From Pseudomonadota bacterium (lineage in GTDB: Bacteria > Pseudomonadota > Alphaproteobacteria > Rhizobiales > Beijerinckiaceae): a stretch of 10,063 nt of DNA. Location of the stretch: positions 1-10,063 of the forward strand of contig JAGWRL010000222.1 of assembly GCA_028876585.1 (NCBI GenBank), read 5' to 3'. This document shows, piece after piece, positions 1-7,673 of this stretch (positions within the stretch are counted from its first letter, which is position 1; each line of letters starts with the position of its first letter). A model generated the notes under the pieces. It was given only the letters and a program-made list of their open reading frames with translations. It did no database searches and was not told the DNA's origin. The translations under genes were made by a program, and so were the position numbers.

Positions 1-74
1 CGGCGGCGGCGCGCTGTCTGGCGCGCGATCGCTCGGCCGCGTCCGCGCCGGCGCTGGCGGCCAAACCCTCGTGA
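1..74 (+). CDS. Possible 3' end of an upstream gene (partial)
   Basis: The frame starting at base 3 is open from the window edge and ends in TGA at 72-74, giving an Ala-rich tail that ends ...PALAAKPS. The stop would overlap the GTG start of the next gene as GTGA, the arrangement expected for coupled genes in a polysaccharide cluster. Only about 23 residues are visible, with no recognisable motif. The other two forward frames are also open here because of the high GC, so this rests on the overlap alone. The alternative is that the exporter gene itself begins upstream of the window. Confidence 0.3.
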   Translation, partial: AAARCLARDRSAASAPALAAKPS

Positions 75-1387
75 AACTCCCCCGCCTCCCCGGCGACCTG
101 CATCGGCTCGCGCTCGTCCTTGGCGGCGAAGCGATGCAGAGCGGCCTGCATTTCGGCCTCAACCTAGCATTGATCGCGCTGCTGCCGGCGCGCGATTACG
201 GCTCGTTCGCCTTCACGCTGGTGCTCGGCGGCGTCGGCCTGACCTATGTGCGCTCGCTGACCGCGATGCCGGCCAGCACCTATATCGGCCGCGCCCGCAG
301 CGAAGCTTTCGCGCACTTCTACGAAGGCGCGTTCGGCGCGGCGGCGCTGACGTTATGCGCCGTGATGGCCGCGATCTCTGGCGCGGTGATCGCGATCTGG
401 TCGCCGGACGCCGCGTTCAGCGGCGCGGCGGTGGTCGGCCTGTGGAGCTTGCGCTCGCATCTGCGCACGATCGGCTTCGCGCGCCGACGCGCCGGCGCGG
501 TGACGATCAGCGACGCCGTGTTCGCGACGACTGGCGTGGCGGCGAGCGCGGCGGCGTTGCATTTCGCGCAAGACCTGTTGCAAGGCGTGCTCTATGCGCT
601 GGCGCTCGCCAATGTCGCGGGCGCGGCGGCGCTGTCGCTGGCGCGGCGCGCGCCGCCTCTGTTCGATTTCGGCCGCCGCGCGCGCTGGTTCTATTTTCTG
701 CTGGCGCGGCGGCTCGCCTGGTCGCTCTACAGCGTCAGCGCGACCATCCTTCACGGACAGGGCGTCGCGTTTCTCGTCGTCGCCTACGCCGGCCCCGCCG
801 CCTTCGCGCCGATCGCGGCGATGCTCGCCTTTTTCGCGCCGCTGCGCATCTTCGGGCTGTCGCTCGCCAACATGCTGCAACCGGAAATCTCGCGCCTGGT
901 GGCGCGCGGCGACGAGGCGGGCTGGCGGGCGACGCGCAACGCATGGACCTTTCGCGCCTGCCTGCTAACGGCGCTCTACGGCTACCTCGGCTTCGTCGCG
1001 ATCCCGCATCTGCATCTGCGCTCGATCGAAAATCATCAGCCGGTGCTGTTCATCGCGGCGCTCGCCTGGGCGCTCTACGCCGTGGTGCTCGCCTATCTGT
1101 TGCCGCGCATCCTGCTGGAGGCGCGCATGCGCTTCCGCGAGATCGCCGTCCTCACCACGTTCGGCGCGACGGTGACGTTCGTGGTCACCTGCGCGCTGCT
1201 GAAGACGGCGCCGCCGGCCTATGCGATCGTCGGCGCGGTGCTGGGCGAAAGCGTCGTCGCGGCGGCGACGTGGAAGCTGTCGATGCAGCGCTTCTCCGCC
1301 AGGCGCGGCGCCGCCAACATCCGCTTTTCGCGCGGCGCGGCGCCGCCGCCGCCCGACGCAACTTACAACGCAGGGCCGACCCCATGA
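71..1387 (+). CDS. Polysaccharide exporter / flippase-like membrane protein (Wzx/MATE-like)
   Basis: This is a 438-residue, very hydrophobic protein of the length and layout of polysaccharide-biosynthesis flippases (MOP superfamily). Those proteins move lipid-linked sugar repeat units across the inner membrane. Roughly a dozen membrane segments can be picked out, for example near residues 26-40, 45-62, 86-110, 148-165, 172-190, 231-256, 295-312, 325-345, 358-377 and 383-401. Short basic loops such as FARRR (136-140) separate them. The early pattern 'LLPARDYGSFAF' matches the '(L)LxxxDYGxFAL' signature near the first helix of this family. The C-terminus is a soluble Arg/Pro-rich tail with PPPP at 425-428. 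The chosen start is GTG at 71, but no Shine-Dalgarno sequence precedes it and the frame stays open to the window edge, so the true start could lie further left. The stop overlaps the next start as ATGA, so the two are probably coupled. The substrate is not predictable. Confidence 0.72.
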   Translation: MKLPRLPGDLHRLALVLGGEAMQSGLHFGLNLALIALLPARDYGSFAFTLVLGGVGLTYVRSLTAMPASTYIGRARSEAFAHFYEGAFGAAALTLCAVMAAISGAVIAIWSPDAAFSGAAVVGLWSLRSHLRTIGFARRRAGAVTISDAVFATTGVAASAAALHFAQDLLQGVLYALALANVAGAAALSLARRAPPLFDFGRRARWFYFLLARRLAWSLYSVSATILHGQGVAFLVVAYAGPAAFAPIAAMLAFFAPLRIFGLSLANMLQPEISRLVARGDEAGWRATRNAWTFRACLLTALYGYLGFVAIPHLHLRSIENHQPVLFIAALAWALYAVVLAYLLPRILLEARMRFREIAVLTTFGATVTFVVTCALLKTAPPAYAIVGAVLGESVVAAATWKLSMQRFSARRGAANIRFSRGAAPPPPDATYNAGPTP

Positions 1388-2562
1388 GCAACAGCGTTCT
1401 CGTCAATTTCCCCCGGGAAGCGCCGAGGAGCCCGCCCGTCGTCGGCGCCCGCCGCCCCGCCGGCGTGCGCTCGTTCGGCGAAAACGATCTGGAGCCGGTC
1501 GCCGATCTGTTCCTGCAACGTTTCCGCGCCTCGGGCCGTGGCGCGCGCGCGCGCGAGGAACTCGCGGCCTGCATGAAGGCGCTCTATCTCGATCATCCCA
1601 CCCGCGACGGCGAAGCGGACGCGCTGGTTTCGGTCGATGCGGACGGCGCGATCGCCGCCTTCTGCGGCGGCGTGCGCGCCACGTTCCAGTTCGACGGCCG
1701 CCCGGCGAAAGCCTGCATCACCGGCACGCTGATGGCCTCCCCCGCGCCCGGCCACGCCATGGCGGCGTTGCAGATCCTGCGCGAGCGGCGCCGGCGCGAA
1801 TATGATCTGTTCGTCACCGACAGCGCCAACCGCTCCTCGCTGGCGATCTGCCAGGCGAGCAATTATCAGGTCGTCTCGCCCGACAGCCTGGAATGGGCCT
1901 GCGTGTTCGATCCCGCCAGCCTGGCGTTGCACAAGGTCGGGCAGCGGCTCGGCCTGAGCTGGCTGCGGGCGCTGCGGCCGCTGGCGCGCGGCGCCGATCT
2001 CGCGGCCGGCGCGGCGGTGCGGGCGGCGCAGGGCGCGGGCAAACCCTCGGGCTGGCGCGACGCGGAGGTTGACGCGGAGGCGTTTGTCGAGATCGCGCCG
2101 CGCTTCCTCGAACCCTACCGGCTGCGGCCAAATTTCTCCAAGCCGGAATTCCTGTGGTTGATTGACATGGCGAAGCGCCGGCGCAGCGCCGGGCCGCTGC
2201 ATCTGCGCGTCATTTACGATGCCGCCGGGACGCCGGCCGGCGCCTACGCCGCATTCGGGGGCAAGGGCGACGTAGCGCGCGTGTTCCACGCCGTCGCCGC
2301 GCCGCACGCCTGGGGCCGCCTGTTCGACAAGATGCGCGACAGCGCGCGCGAACGCGGCTGCATCGCCATTCACGGCCCGCTGCGCCAGCCGATGCTGGCG
2401 CACGCCTATAGCGTGCGCGGCGTGTTCTTCTATTACGCGGGCGGCATGCTCGCCTATTCCGACCGGCCCGAGATTCGCCGCGCCATCGCCAGCGGCGAGG
2501 CGATGCTGGGCGGGTTCGCCGGCGACCGCTGGACCCAGCTCGCCTCCGACCATTTCGGCTGA
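1384..2562 (+). CDS. Tandem GNAT-fold acyltransferase, polysaccharide-cluster type
   Basis: This 392-residue soluble protein begins at the ATG that overlaps the exporter's stop (ATGA). Two GNAT-like halves are visible. The first is about residues 28-175: 'VRSFGENDLEPVADLF' opens in the usual GNAT way, followed by strands around 80-116 and 'DLFVTDSANRSSLAICQASNY' style helix/strand at 141-161. The second is about residues 222-360: 'LHLRVIYDAAGTPAGAYAAF' at 272-291, then 'RLFDKMRDSARERGC' at 312-326. A double-GNAT layout recalls FemAB-like and polysaccharide-associated acyltransferases. I infer that it modifies a sugar or lipid precursor handled by the neighbouring exporter, and the acyl donor and target are unknown. 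The canonical acetyl-CoA loop (Q/RxxGxG/A) is not clearly present in either half, so activity is uncertain. The gene ends the plus-strand cluster and converges with the minus-strand genes after a 7-bp gap. Confidence 0.62.
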   Translation: MSNSVLVNFPREAPRSPPVVGARRPAGVRSFGENDLEPVADLFLQRFRASGRGARAREELAACMKALYLDHPTRDGEADALVSVDADGAIAAFCGGVRATFQFDGRPAKACITGTLMASPAPGHAMAALQILRERRRREYDLFVTDSANRSSLAICQASNYQVVSPDSLEWACVFDPASLALHKVGQRLGLSWLRALRPLARGADLAAGAAVRAAQGAGKPSGWRDAEVDAEAFVEIAPRFLEPYRLRPNFSKPEFLWLIDMAKRRRSAGPLHLRVIYDAAGTPAGAYAAFGGKGDVARVFHAVAAPHAWGRLFDKMRDSARERGCIAIHGPLRQPMLAHAYSVRGVFFYYAGGMLAYSDRPEIRRAIASGEAMLGGFAGDRWTQLASDHFG

Positions 2563-2569
2563 GGCGCGA

Positions 2570-2821
2570 TCAACCGGAGATGAAGTCGCCCGACCGGCCG
2601 CGCCAGTAGCGCGCGGTCAGGCGCGGCGCGATCGTCAGCGAAACGGGCGCCGAGGTCGCCGCCGTCGCCGCGATCATCAAAGGAATGGCGCTCATCGCGT
2701 AAAGCGATATCGGCGTGGAGAGAACGACGATCAGGCCGACGCCGAACATAACGGCCTGCACCATCATATAAACCAGCGCCGCGATCATATAGTTGTCGCT
2801 CATGGCGTAGTTGTCGCTCAT
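2570..2821 (-). CDS. Small two-helix inner-membrane protein, unknown function
   Basis: This 83-residue protein has two predicted membrane helices, about residues 13-35 (IAALVYMMVQAVMFGVGLIV) and 40-63, followed by a basic tail (APRLTARYWRGRSGDF). I do not recognise an assigned function. From memory, short proteins of this style occur as conserved hypothetical proteins in Rhizobiales. The start at 2821 is supported by a strong ribosome-binding site on the minus strand, AAGGAGG five bases before the ATG. The N-terminus reads MSDNYAMSDNYM because an 18-bp unit including the start codon is perfectly duplicated, so the second ATG at 2803 lacks its own ribosome-binding site. The gene lies 75 bp after the GGDEF/EAL gene in the same direction and may be read through from it. 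Its stop is 7 bp from the convergent acyltransferase stop. Confidence 0.72.
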   Translation of the reverse strand: MSDNYAMSDNYMIAALVYMMVQAVMFGVGLIVVLSTPISLYAMSAIPLMIAATAATSAPVSLTIAPRLTARYWRGRSGDFISG

Positions 2822-2825
2822 GGCG
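2790..2825. repeat. Perfect 18-bp tandem duplication across a start codon
   Basis: The unit TAGTTGTCGCTCATGGCG occurs twice back to back (2790-2807 and 2808-2825) without mismatch. On the minus strand the unit is CGCC-ATG-AGC-GAC-AAC-TA, so it duplicates the start codon and the first residues of the small membrane protein in frame. The ribosome-binding site lies outside the unit and is present once. Confidence 0.95.
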
Positions 2826-2834
2826 GCCTCCTTC
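2824..2834 (-). promoter_or_regulatory. Ribosome-binding site of the 83-residue membrane protein
   Basis: The minus strand reads GAAGGAGG then CCGCC then ATG. This is a near-perfect anti-16S match at optimal spacing for the outer of the two duplicated ATGs, and it fixes the start at 2821. The inner ATG would be 18 bases further away. Confidence 0.8.
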
Positions 2835-2896
2835 GGTCGGCGGCGCTAAACGCCGCGCGGAAGGCTAACGCGCGTTGCGCCTGTGCGGTTCCCGCT

Positions 2897-5830
2897 TCAC
2901 TCCGTCGGCGCGCCCATCAGTTTTCGCGCCTGCGCGGCGGTCATCGGCAGGCCGAAGGCGAGCCCCTCGGCGAATTCCGAGCCGAGCTGGGCCAGTTCCA
3001 CCGCGTCCGATTCATTGTCCGCGCCGTCGGTGATCACGTCCATGCCGAGATCATGCGCCATCGCCACGGCGGCGCGCAGCACGACCGAGCGGCCGGAGCC
3101 GCCGCGCGGGCGCGCCAGCGCCGCGCCGATCTTCAGCGTATCGAAGCGGTAGCGCTCGATCTCGCCGAGCGAGGTGTAGCCGGAGCCGAAATCGTCGAGC
3201 GCGATGCCCGCGCCGAGTTCGCGCGCGCGCGGCAGCAGTTGCGCGGCGAATTCGGGATTCTCCATCACCAGCGCCTCGCTGACGCCGAGCTTGAGCGAGC
3301 CGCGCGCGACATTGTGGCGGGCGAGCGTGGCGCGAATGTCGCTCAACAGATCGTGCGCCAGCATCTGGCGCGAAAACAGGCCGAGCAGGCCGAAGATCGG
3401 CGGGCTGACCTCCAGCGCCTTCTGCCAGGCGGCGAGTTCGCGCGCGGCGTAATCGAGCGCGAAGGCGCCGATTTCGGTCATCGCCAGCGCCCCGTCGGCG
3501 TCGCGCAGGAATTCGGCCGGGCTCAGCACGCCGAGCCGCGGATGGCGCCAGCGCGGGCTGGCCTCGAACCCGGCCACCGTGCGGTCCTGCAACCGCACCA
3601 CCGGCTGGAACAGCACGAATATCTCGTTGCGCGACAAAGCGTGGCGCAGTTCCGAGCCGAGCGAGGCGCGCGTTTCGCGGGCGTTGCGCATCATGCGCTG
3701 GAACACGACGGAGCGGTCGCCGCCGCCCGCCTTGGCGCTGGCGAGCGCGATTTCCACCTCGCCGAACAGGTCGGACGCCTTGGCGTGCCGCGCCGCGTCG
3801 AACACGGCCAGGCCGACGCTGGCGGTCACCGACACTTCGCGGTCGCCGAAGCTGATCGGACTGGCGAGCTGCTTGCGCAGCCCGTCGCCGAAGGCGGCCA
3901 GATCGAACTCCGGCTCGCGCGGCAGAATGGCGCCGAAATGGTCGCCGCCGAGCCGCGCCAGCGTGTCGCCCGGCTTGAGGTCGCGCGCGGCGCGGCGGGC
4001 GATGGTCAACAGGGCCGAATCGCCGAACGACATGCCGTGCGCGGCGTTGATCGCCGCCAGCCGGTCGATGTCGAACAGCGCCACCACCAGCCCCGGCGAA
4101 CCCGGCCGCCGCGCCGCCACCACCGCGCTCTCCAGCCGGTCGAAGAACAATTCCCGATTGGGCAGGCCGGTGAGATGGTCGTGGATCGCGTCGTGCAGGA
4201 TGCGCTCGGCCGAGGCGCGGCTTTCGGTGACGTCCTCGAACGTGCCGATCACCCGGATCACGTCGCCGCTGGCGTCGAGCACCGGGCGCGCCTTCAACAG
4301 GAACCAGGTGTAATGCCCGTCGGCGCCGCGCAGGCGCAGATCGTGGCGGATGCGGCCCGAGCGTTGCAGCAGCAGGCCGTCGAGCGCGGCCGAATAGCGG
4401 TCGCGGTCGAGCGGGTGCAGCACTTCCAGCCAGCCGGCGGCCGGCCCCTCCAGCGCGCCGCGGCGCAGGCCGAGATGGCTCTCCGCGTCGCCGCTGACAT
4501 AGATGCGGTCGGCGATGACGTCCCAATCGAAGATCGCATCGCCCGCCCCGGTCATCGCCAGCGCCCGCCGCTCCGCGTCGTCGCCCAGCGCCCGCAACGC
4601 CCCGCCGCCGGAGAAGGCGGTCTGCATGATGGTGAAGCCGATCAGCAGCACGATCAGCACCAGCCCGCCGATCAGCCCCGGCGAGGTGAGATCGTTGGTG
4701 ACCTGCCCCAGCGCCGCCGCCGCCGCCGCCATCACCCAGACGCTGAGCAGGAACCAGGTCGGGATCAGCAGCACCGCGCGGTCGGAGCCGCGCCCCGCCA
4801 GCGTCAGGATCAGCAACAGCCCGATCGCCGCCACGCTGGCGATCGAGATGCGCGCGACCCCGGCGGCGACCGGGGGATTGTAGACCGACAGCCCGACGAC
4901 GATCGCCATCGCCAGCATCCAGGCGAGCCCTATGTGCAGGAAGCGCGCGTGCCAGCGGCGCAGGTTGAGATAGGTGAACATGAACACGATCAGCGTCGCG
5001 CCGATCGAAGCCTCGATCGCGGCGCGCCAGATGCGCTCGGTGGCGTCGTCGAAATTGAACACTTTGCGCCAGAAGCCGAAATCGATGCAGACATAGGCGA
5101 ACACCGCCCACGCCAAAGCCGCCGCCGCCGGGAACACCAGCACCCCGCGCACCACGAACACGATCGTCATGAACAGCGCCAGCAGCCCGGCGATGCCGAT
5201 GACGATGCCGCGATAGAGCGTCAGGCTGGCGAGATTGGCCTTGTAGGCGTCCGGCTCCCACAGATAGATCTGCGGCAGCCTGGGCGTGCGCAGTTCCGCG
5301 ACATAGGTGACGGTGGTGCCGGGATCGATGGTGAGCCGGAACGCGTCGGCCTCGGCGACGTCCTCGCGCTCGGGCGGGTTGCCCTGGCTGGCGGTGATGG
5401 TGGCGATCCGCGTCGAGCCGAGATCGGGCCAGACGACGCCCGAGCCGACGAAGCGGTAGTGCGGCGCGACCAGCAAGCGCGTCAGCTGCTCGTCGGAATC
5501 GTTGGTGAGCGCGAACACCATCCAGTTGGGATGCGCGCCGGCCTGAAGCGCGCCGACCTCGATCCGGCGCACGATATTGTCGGGGCCGGGCGCGGTAGAC
5601 ACCTGCAACTTGTCGCCGTCGCCGGAGAAATATTCGACCGCCGAGGCGAGGTCGATGGCGTCGTCGGTGGCCGCCAGGCGCACGATCTTGGTCACCGCCA
5701 TCGCCGAGGAGCCGAGCGCGACGACGACGGCCAGCAGCGCCAGCAGCGCCGCGACCCGGCGCACGCCCGACAGGCCGCGAAAACAGCGAATGACGCCCGA
5801 CGGCGAGCTAAACCCCACGCGGCGCCTCAT
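2897..5830 (-). CDS. 7TM-DISM–PAS–GGDEF–EAL membrane protein with degenerate catalytic sites
   Basis: This is a 977-residue c-di-GMP-type signalling protein. In order it has an N-terminal helix (26-46), a periplasmic beta-rich domain (about 47-201, DISMED2-like), seven membrane helices (about 203-405), a PAS domain (about 422-537), GGDEF (about 542-712) and EAL (about 725-972). The GGDEF motif reads GGDHF (628-632) and the inhibitory RxxD site is KPGD, so cyclase activity is unlikely. In EAL, the motif Glu (E756), the Asp pair (D879/D880) and Lys (K900) are kept. The conserved Asn is missing (Gly near 817), the metal-binding Glu of 'LExTE' is Gly849, the 'AEGVE' Glu is Asp935 and the late Gln is Glu955. 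Hydrolysis is therefore also doubtful. I infer a receptor or scaffold role. Start: ATG 5830 is chosen. ATG 5854 has no ribosome-binding site. GTG 5818 has a GAGG six bases upstream and is a real alternative. It overlaps the acetyltransferase gene end and lies last in the thrC run. Confidence 0.88.
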   Translation of the reverse strand: MRRRVGFSSPSGVIRCFRGLSGVRRVAALLALLAVVVALGSSAMAVTKIVRLAATDDAIDLASAVEYFSGDGDKLQVSTAPGPDNIVRRIEVGALQAGAHPNWMVFALTNDSDEQLTRLLVAPHYRFVGSGVVWPDLGSTRIATITASQGNPPEREDVAEADAFRLTIDPGTTVTYVAELRTPRLPQIYLWEPDAYKANLASLTLYRGIVIGIAGLLALFMTIVFVVRGVLVFPAAAALAWAVFAYVCIDFGFWRKVFNFDDATERIWRAAIEASIGATLIVFMFTYLNLRRWHARFLHIGLAWMLAMAIVVGLSVYNPPVAAGVARISIASVAAIGLLLILTLAGRGSDRAVLLIPTWFLLSVWVMAAAAAALGQVTNDLTSPGLIGGLVLIVLLIGFTIMQTAFSGGGALRALGDDAERRALAMTGAGDAIFDWDVIADRIYVSGDAESHLGLRRGALEGPAAGWLEVLHPLDRDRYSAALDGLLLQRSGRIRHDLRLRGADGHYTWFLLKARPVLDASGDVIRVIGTFEDVTESRASAERILHDAIHDHLTGLPNRELFFDRLESAVVAARRPGSPGLVVALFDIDRLAAINAAHGMSFGDSALLTIARRAARDLKPGDTLARLGGDHFGAILPREPEFDLAAFGDGLRKQLASPISFGDREVSVTASVGLAVFDAARHAKASDLFGEVEIALASAKAGGGDRSVVFQRMMRNARETRASLGSELRHALSRNEIFVLFQPVVRLQDRTVAGFEASPRWRHPRLGVLSPAEFLRDADGALAMTEIGAFALDYAARELAAWQKALEVSPPIFGLLGLFSRQMLAHDLLSDIRATLARHNVARGSLKLGVSEALVMENPEFAAQLLPRARELGAGIALDDFGSGYTSLGEIERYRFDTLKIGAALARPRGGSGRSVVLRAAVAMAHDLGMDVITDGADNESDAVELAQLGSEFAEGLAFGLPMTAAQARKLMGAPTE

Positions 5831-6401
5831 GCTCCAGCAAGGCGTAGAGGACATGATCGCGCCACGCGCCGTCGATCTTGAGAAAAGCGCGGGCCAGACC
5901 CTCGCGCTGGAAACCGTTGCGTTCGAGCAAAGTCATCGAGGCGACATTCTCCGGCAGGCAAGCCGCCTCTATCCTGTGCAGGCGCAGCGTCGAGAACCCA
6001 TAGCGCGTCGCCGCCGCCACGGCGCGCGTCATGCGGCCCCGGCCGGCGTATTTCGCCCCCATCCAATAGCCGAGCGTCGCCGCTTGCGCCACGCCGCGAC
6101 GGATGCCGCCGATCGTCAGGCCGCCGAGCAGCGCGTCGGTCGCGGCGTCGAAGATGAAGAACGTGAACGATTCGTCGCGCGTCATGTCGTCGCTTTGCCG
6201 GCGCAGGCGGCGGCGGAAGGCGGCGCGGGTGAGATCGTCCTCGGGCCAGGTCGGCTCCCACGGCGTCAGGAAGGCGCGGCTTTCCGCGCGCAACTGCGCC
6301 CAGGCGGGAAAATCGGCCGAGATCGCGGGGCGCAAATAGAGGCCGTCGCCGCGGATCAGCGGCTCGGTCTCGGGCGCCCTCGTCAGTCGAAATAGCGACA
6401 T
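5808..6401 (-). CDS. GNAT N-acetyltransferase, RimJ/RimL type
   Basis: This 197-residue single-domain GNAT enzyme is predicted to transfer acetyl from acetyl-CoA to an amine. In the RimJ/RimL group the known substrates are N-terminal amino groups of ribosomal proteins, but many members act on other amines, so the target is open. It has the typical start 'LYLRPAISADFPAWAQLR' (21-38), a conserved 'LTPWEPTWP' loop (45-53), the acetyl-CoA-binding motif A 'YWMGAKYAGRGRMTRAV' (112-128, with G120-R-G at the pyrophosphate loop), and motif B 'ENVASMTLLERNGFQREG' (151-168). Length matches the family. It starts 9 bp after the M16 peptidase stop, with no clear ribosome-binding site, and its end overlaps the GGDEF/EAL start. 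It is very probably part of the same transcript. The symbol rimJ is tempting but unproven. Confidence 0.88.
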   Translation of the reverse strand: MSLFRLTRAPETEPLIRGDGLYLRPAISADFPAWAQLRAESRAFLTPWEPTWPEDDLTRAAFRRRLRRQSDDMTRDESFTFFIFDAATDALLGGLTIGGIRRGVAQAATLGYWMGAKYAGRGRMTRAVAAATRYGFSTLRLHRIEAACLPENVASMTLLERNGFQREGLARAFLKIDGAWRDHVLYALLEHEAPRGV

Positions 6402-6410
6402 GGTTTCGTT

Positions 6411-7673
6411 CTACGCCGCCGCGAGCCGGCGGGCGACTTTTTCCACAGTAAAAACCTTGCCCACCCGGCCGATCGCCGCCACCGTCGGCGCGGACGCCAG
6501 CATCGCCGCCCCGGCGCGCCGCACGTCGGCCGCCTCGATCCGGTCGATCCGCGCGATCGACTCTTCCAGCGTCAGCGTCCGGCCATAGGCGAACAACTGC
6601 CGCGCCAGCTGCTGCGCGCGCGCCCCCGGCTGCTCCAGCACGCTCAGCGTCGCGACCTTGAGCTGCGCCTTGGCGCGCGCCACCGCCGCCTCGTCGAGCC
6701 GCTGCGTCGCCTCGGCGACGCAATCGAGCGCCGCCGCCATCAGTTCGCCCGCGTCCTTCGCCGCGCAGCCGGCGTAGAAGCCGAACAGGCCGGAATCGGC
6801 GAACGACCAGTGGAACGCGTTGATGGCGTAGGCGAGCCCGCGTTTCTCGCGCACTTCCTGAAACAAGGGCGACGACATGCCGCCGCCGACCGCGGTGGCG
6901 AACACCTGCGCCGCGTCGTGGTCGGCCTCCCCTATCGCGCGGCCGGCGAAGGCGACGACGATATGGGTCTGTTCGAGCGCCTTCTTGGTCAGCCGCTCGC
7001 CGCCGGTGTAGAGCGCGGGCGCCGGCGAGGGCGCGGCGTCGGCGCCCAGGCCCGCCAGCACCGCCTCGGCGCGGGCGACGATCTCGTCGTGCTCGACCGC
7101 GCCGGCGGCGGCGACCACGGTCGCGCCGGCGCGATAATGGCGGCGCAGATAGCCGTCGATCGCGCCGCGGTCGAAACTCTCCACCGTCTCGCGCGTGCCC
7201 AGGATCGGCCGGCCGATCGCCTGATCGGCCCAGGCGGCGGCGCTGAGATGGTCGAACACGAGATCGTCGGGCGTATCCTCGACCGCGCCGATCTCCTGCA
7301 CGATCACGCCCTTCTCGCGCTCCAGTTCCTGCGGGTCGAACCGGCTGTCGCAATAGATGTCGGCGATGAGGTCGAGCGCGAGGCCGGCGTCCTCCTTCAG
7401 CACATGGGCGAAATAGCCGGTCTGCTCGACGCCGGTCTCGGCGTTGAGGTCGCCGCCGACATTCTCGATCGCTTCGGCGATTTCGCGCGCGTTGCGCTTG
7501 GCCGTGCCCTTGAACGCCATATGTTCGAGCAGATGCGACAGGCCATGCTCCTGCTCGCGCTCGTGGCGCGAGCCGGCGGCGACGAACAGGCCGAGGGCTG
7601 CGGTGCGCAAATTCGGACTGGCGTCGGTGACGACGCGCAGGCCCGAGGGCAGCGTGGTGACGCGCACGCTCAA
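6411..7673 (-). CDS. M16 family zinc metallopeptidase (processing-peptidase beta-like)
   Basis: This 420-residue peptidase is of the M16B, mitochondrial-processing-peptidase-like group. It has the inverted zinc motif HLLEH (47-51: His47, catalytic Glu50, His51) followed by 'MAFKGT'. The third zinc ligand Glu127 lies in 'EREKGVIVQEI', 76 residues on, with the usual second conserved Glu at 120. The stretch 'GGDLNAETGVEQTGYFAHVL' (73-92) and the C-terminal half motif 'GGGMSSPLFQEVREKRGLAY' (263-282) complete the family pattern. Most relatives, as I recall them, have Arg where this one has Pro269. The start is TTG at 7673. It overlaps the thrC stop as TTGA and is preceded by GAGGG seven bases upstream. 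It gives MSVRVTTLPSGL, matching the usual N-terminus. GTG at 7667 is the alternative. There is no signal peptide, so a cytoplasmic peptide-degrading or processing role is likely. The natural substrate is unknown. Confidence 0.92.
   Translation of the reverse strand: MSVRVTTLPSGLRVVTDASPNLRTAALGLFVAAGSRHEREQEHGLSHLLEHMAFKGTAKRNAREIAEAIENVGGDLNAETGVEQTGYFAHVLKEDAGLALDLIADIYCDSRFDPQELEREKGVIVQEIGAVEDTPDDLVFDHLSAAAWADQAIGRPILGTRETVESFDRGAIDGYLRRHYRAGATVVAAAGAVEHDEIVARAEAVLAGLGADAAPSPAPALYTGGERLTKKALEQTHIVVAFAGRAIGEADHDAAQVFATAVGGGMSSPLFQEVREKRGLAYAINAFHWSFADSGLFGFYAGCAAKDAGELMAAALDCVAEATQRLDEAAVARAKAQLKVATLSVLEQPGARAQQLARQLFAYGRTLTLEESIARIDRIEAADVRRAGAAMLASAPTVAAIGRVGKVFTVEKVARRLAAA

Noticed and set aside
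355..1383. Upstream extension of the tandem-GNAT frame inside the exporter gene
   Set aside because: The extension translates to Arg-rich noise over a well-formed membrane protein in another frame. The ATG at 1384 is the sensible start.
1541..1555. Alternating GC run (slippage or Z-DNA candidate)
   Set aside because: It is short, in frame and encodes an ordinary Arg/Ala stretch. It is expected by chance at this GC content.
1363..2553. A 396-residue minus-strand open frame opposite the tandem GNAT gene
   Set aside because: Composition is typical of an antisense shadow. The plus-strand product has GNAT-like structure and a coupled ATGA start.
2840..2856. Small hairpin (GCGGCG–CTAAA–CGCCGC) between the GGDEF/EAL gene and the 83-residue gene
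   Set aside because: Six base pairs without a T run is weak, and chance GC-rich hairpins are frequent here. Not called as a terminator.
4711..4730. GCC triplet run in the GGDEF/EAL gene
   Set aside because: It encodes a poly-Ala part of a membrane helix. It is too short to call a variable repeat without strain comparison.
3053..5881. A 942-residue plus-strand open frame opposite the GGDEF/EAL gene
   Set aside because: Its translation is Arg/Gln/Ala/His-rich low-complexity sequence without motifs, while the minus strand encodes clear conserved domains. It is an antisense shadow caused by high GC.
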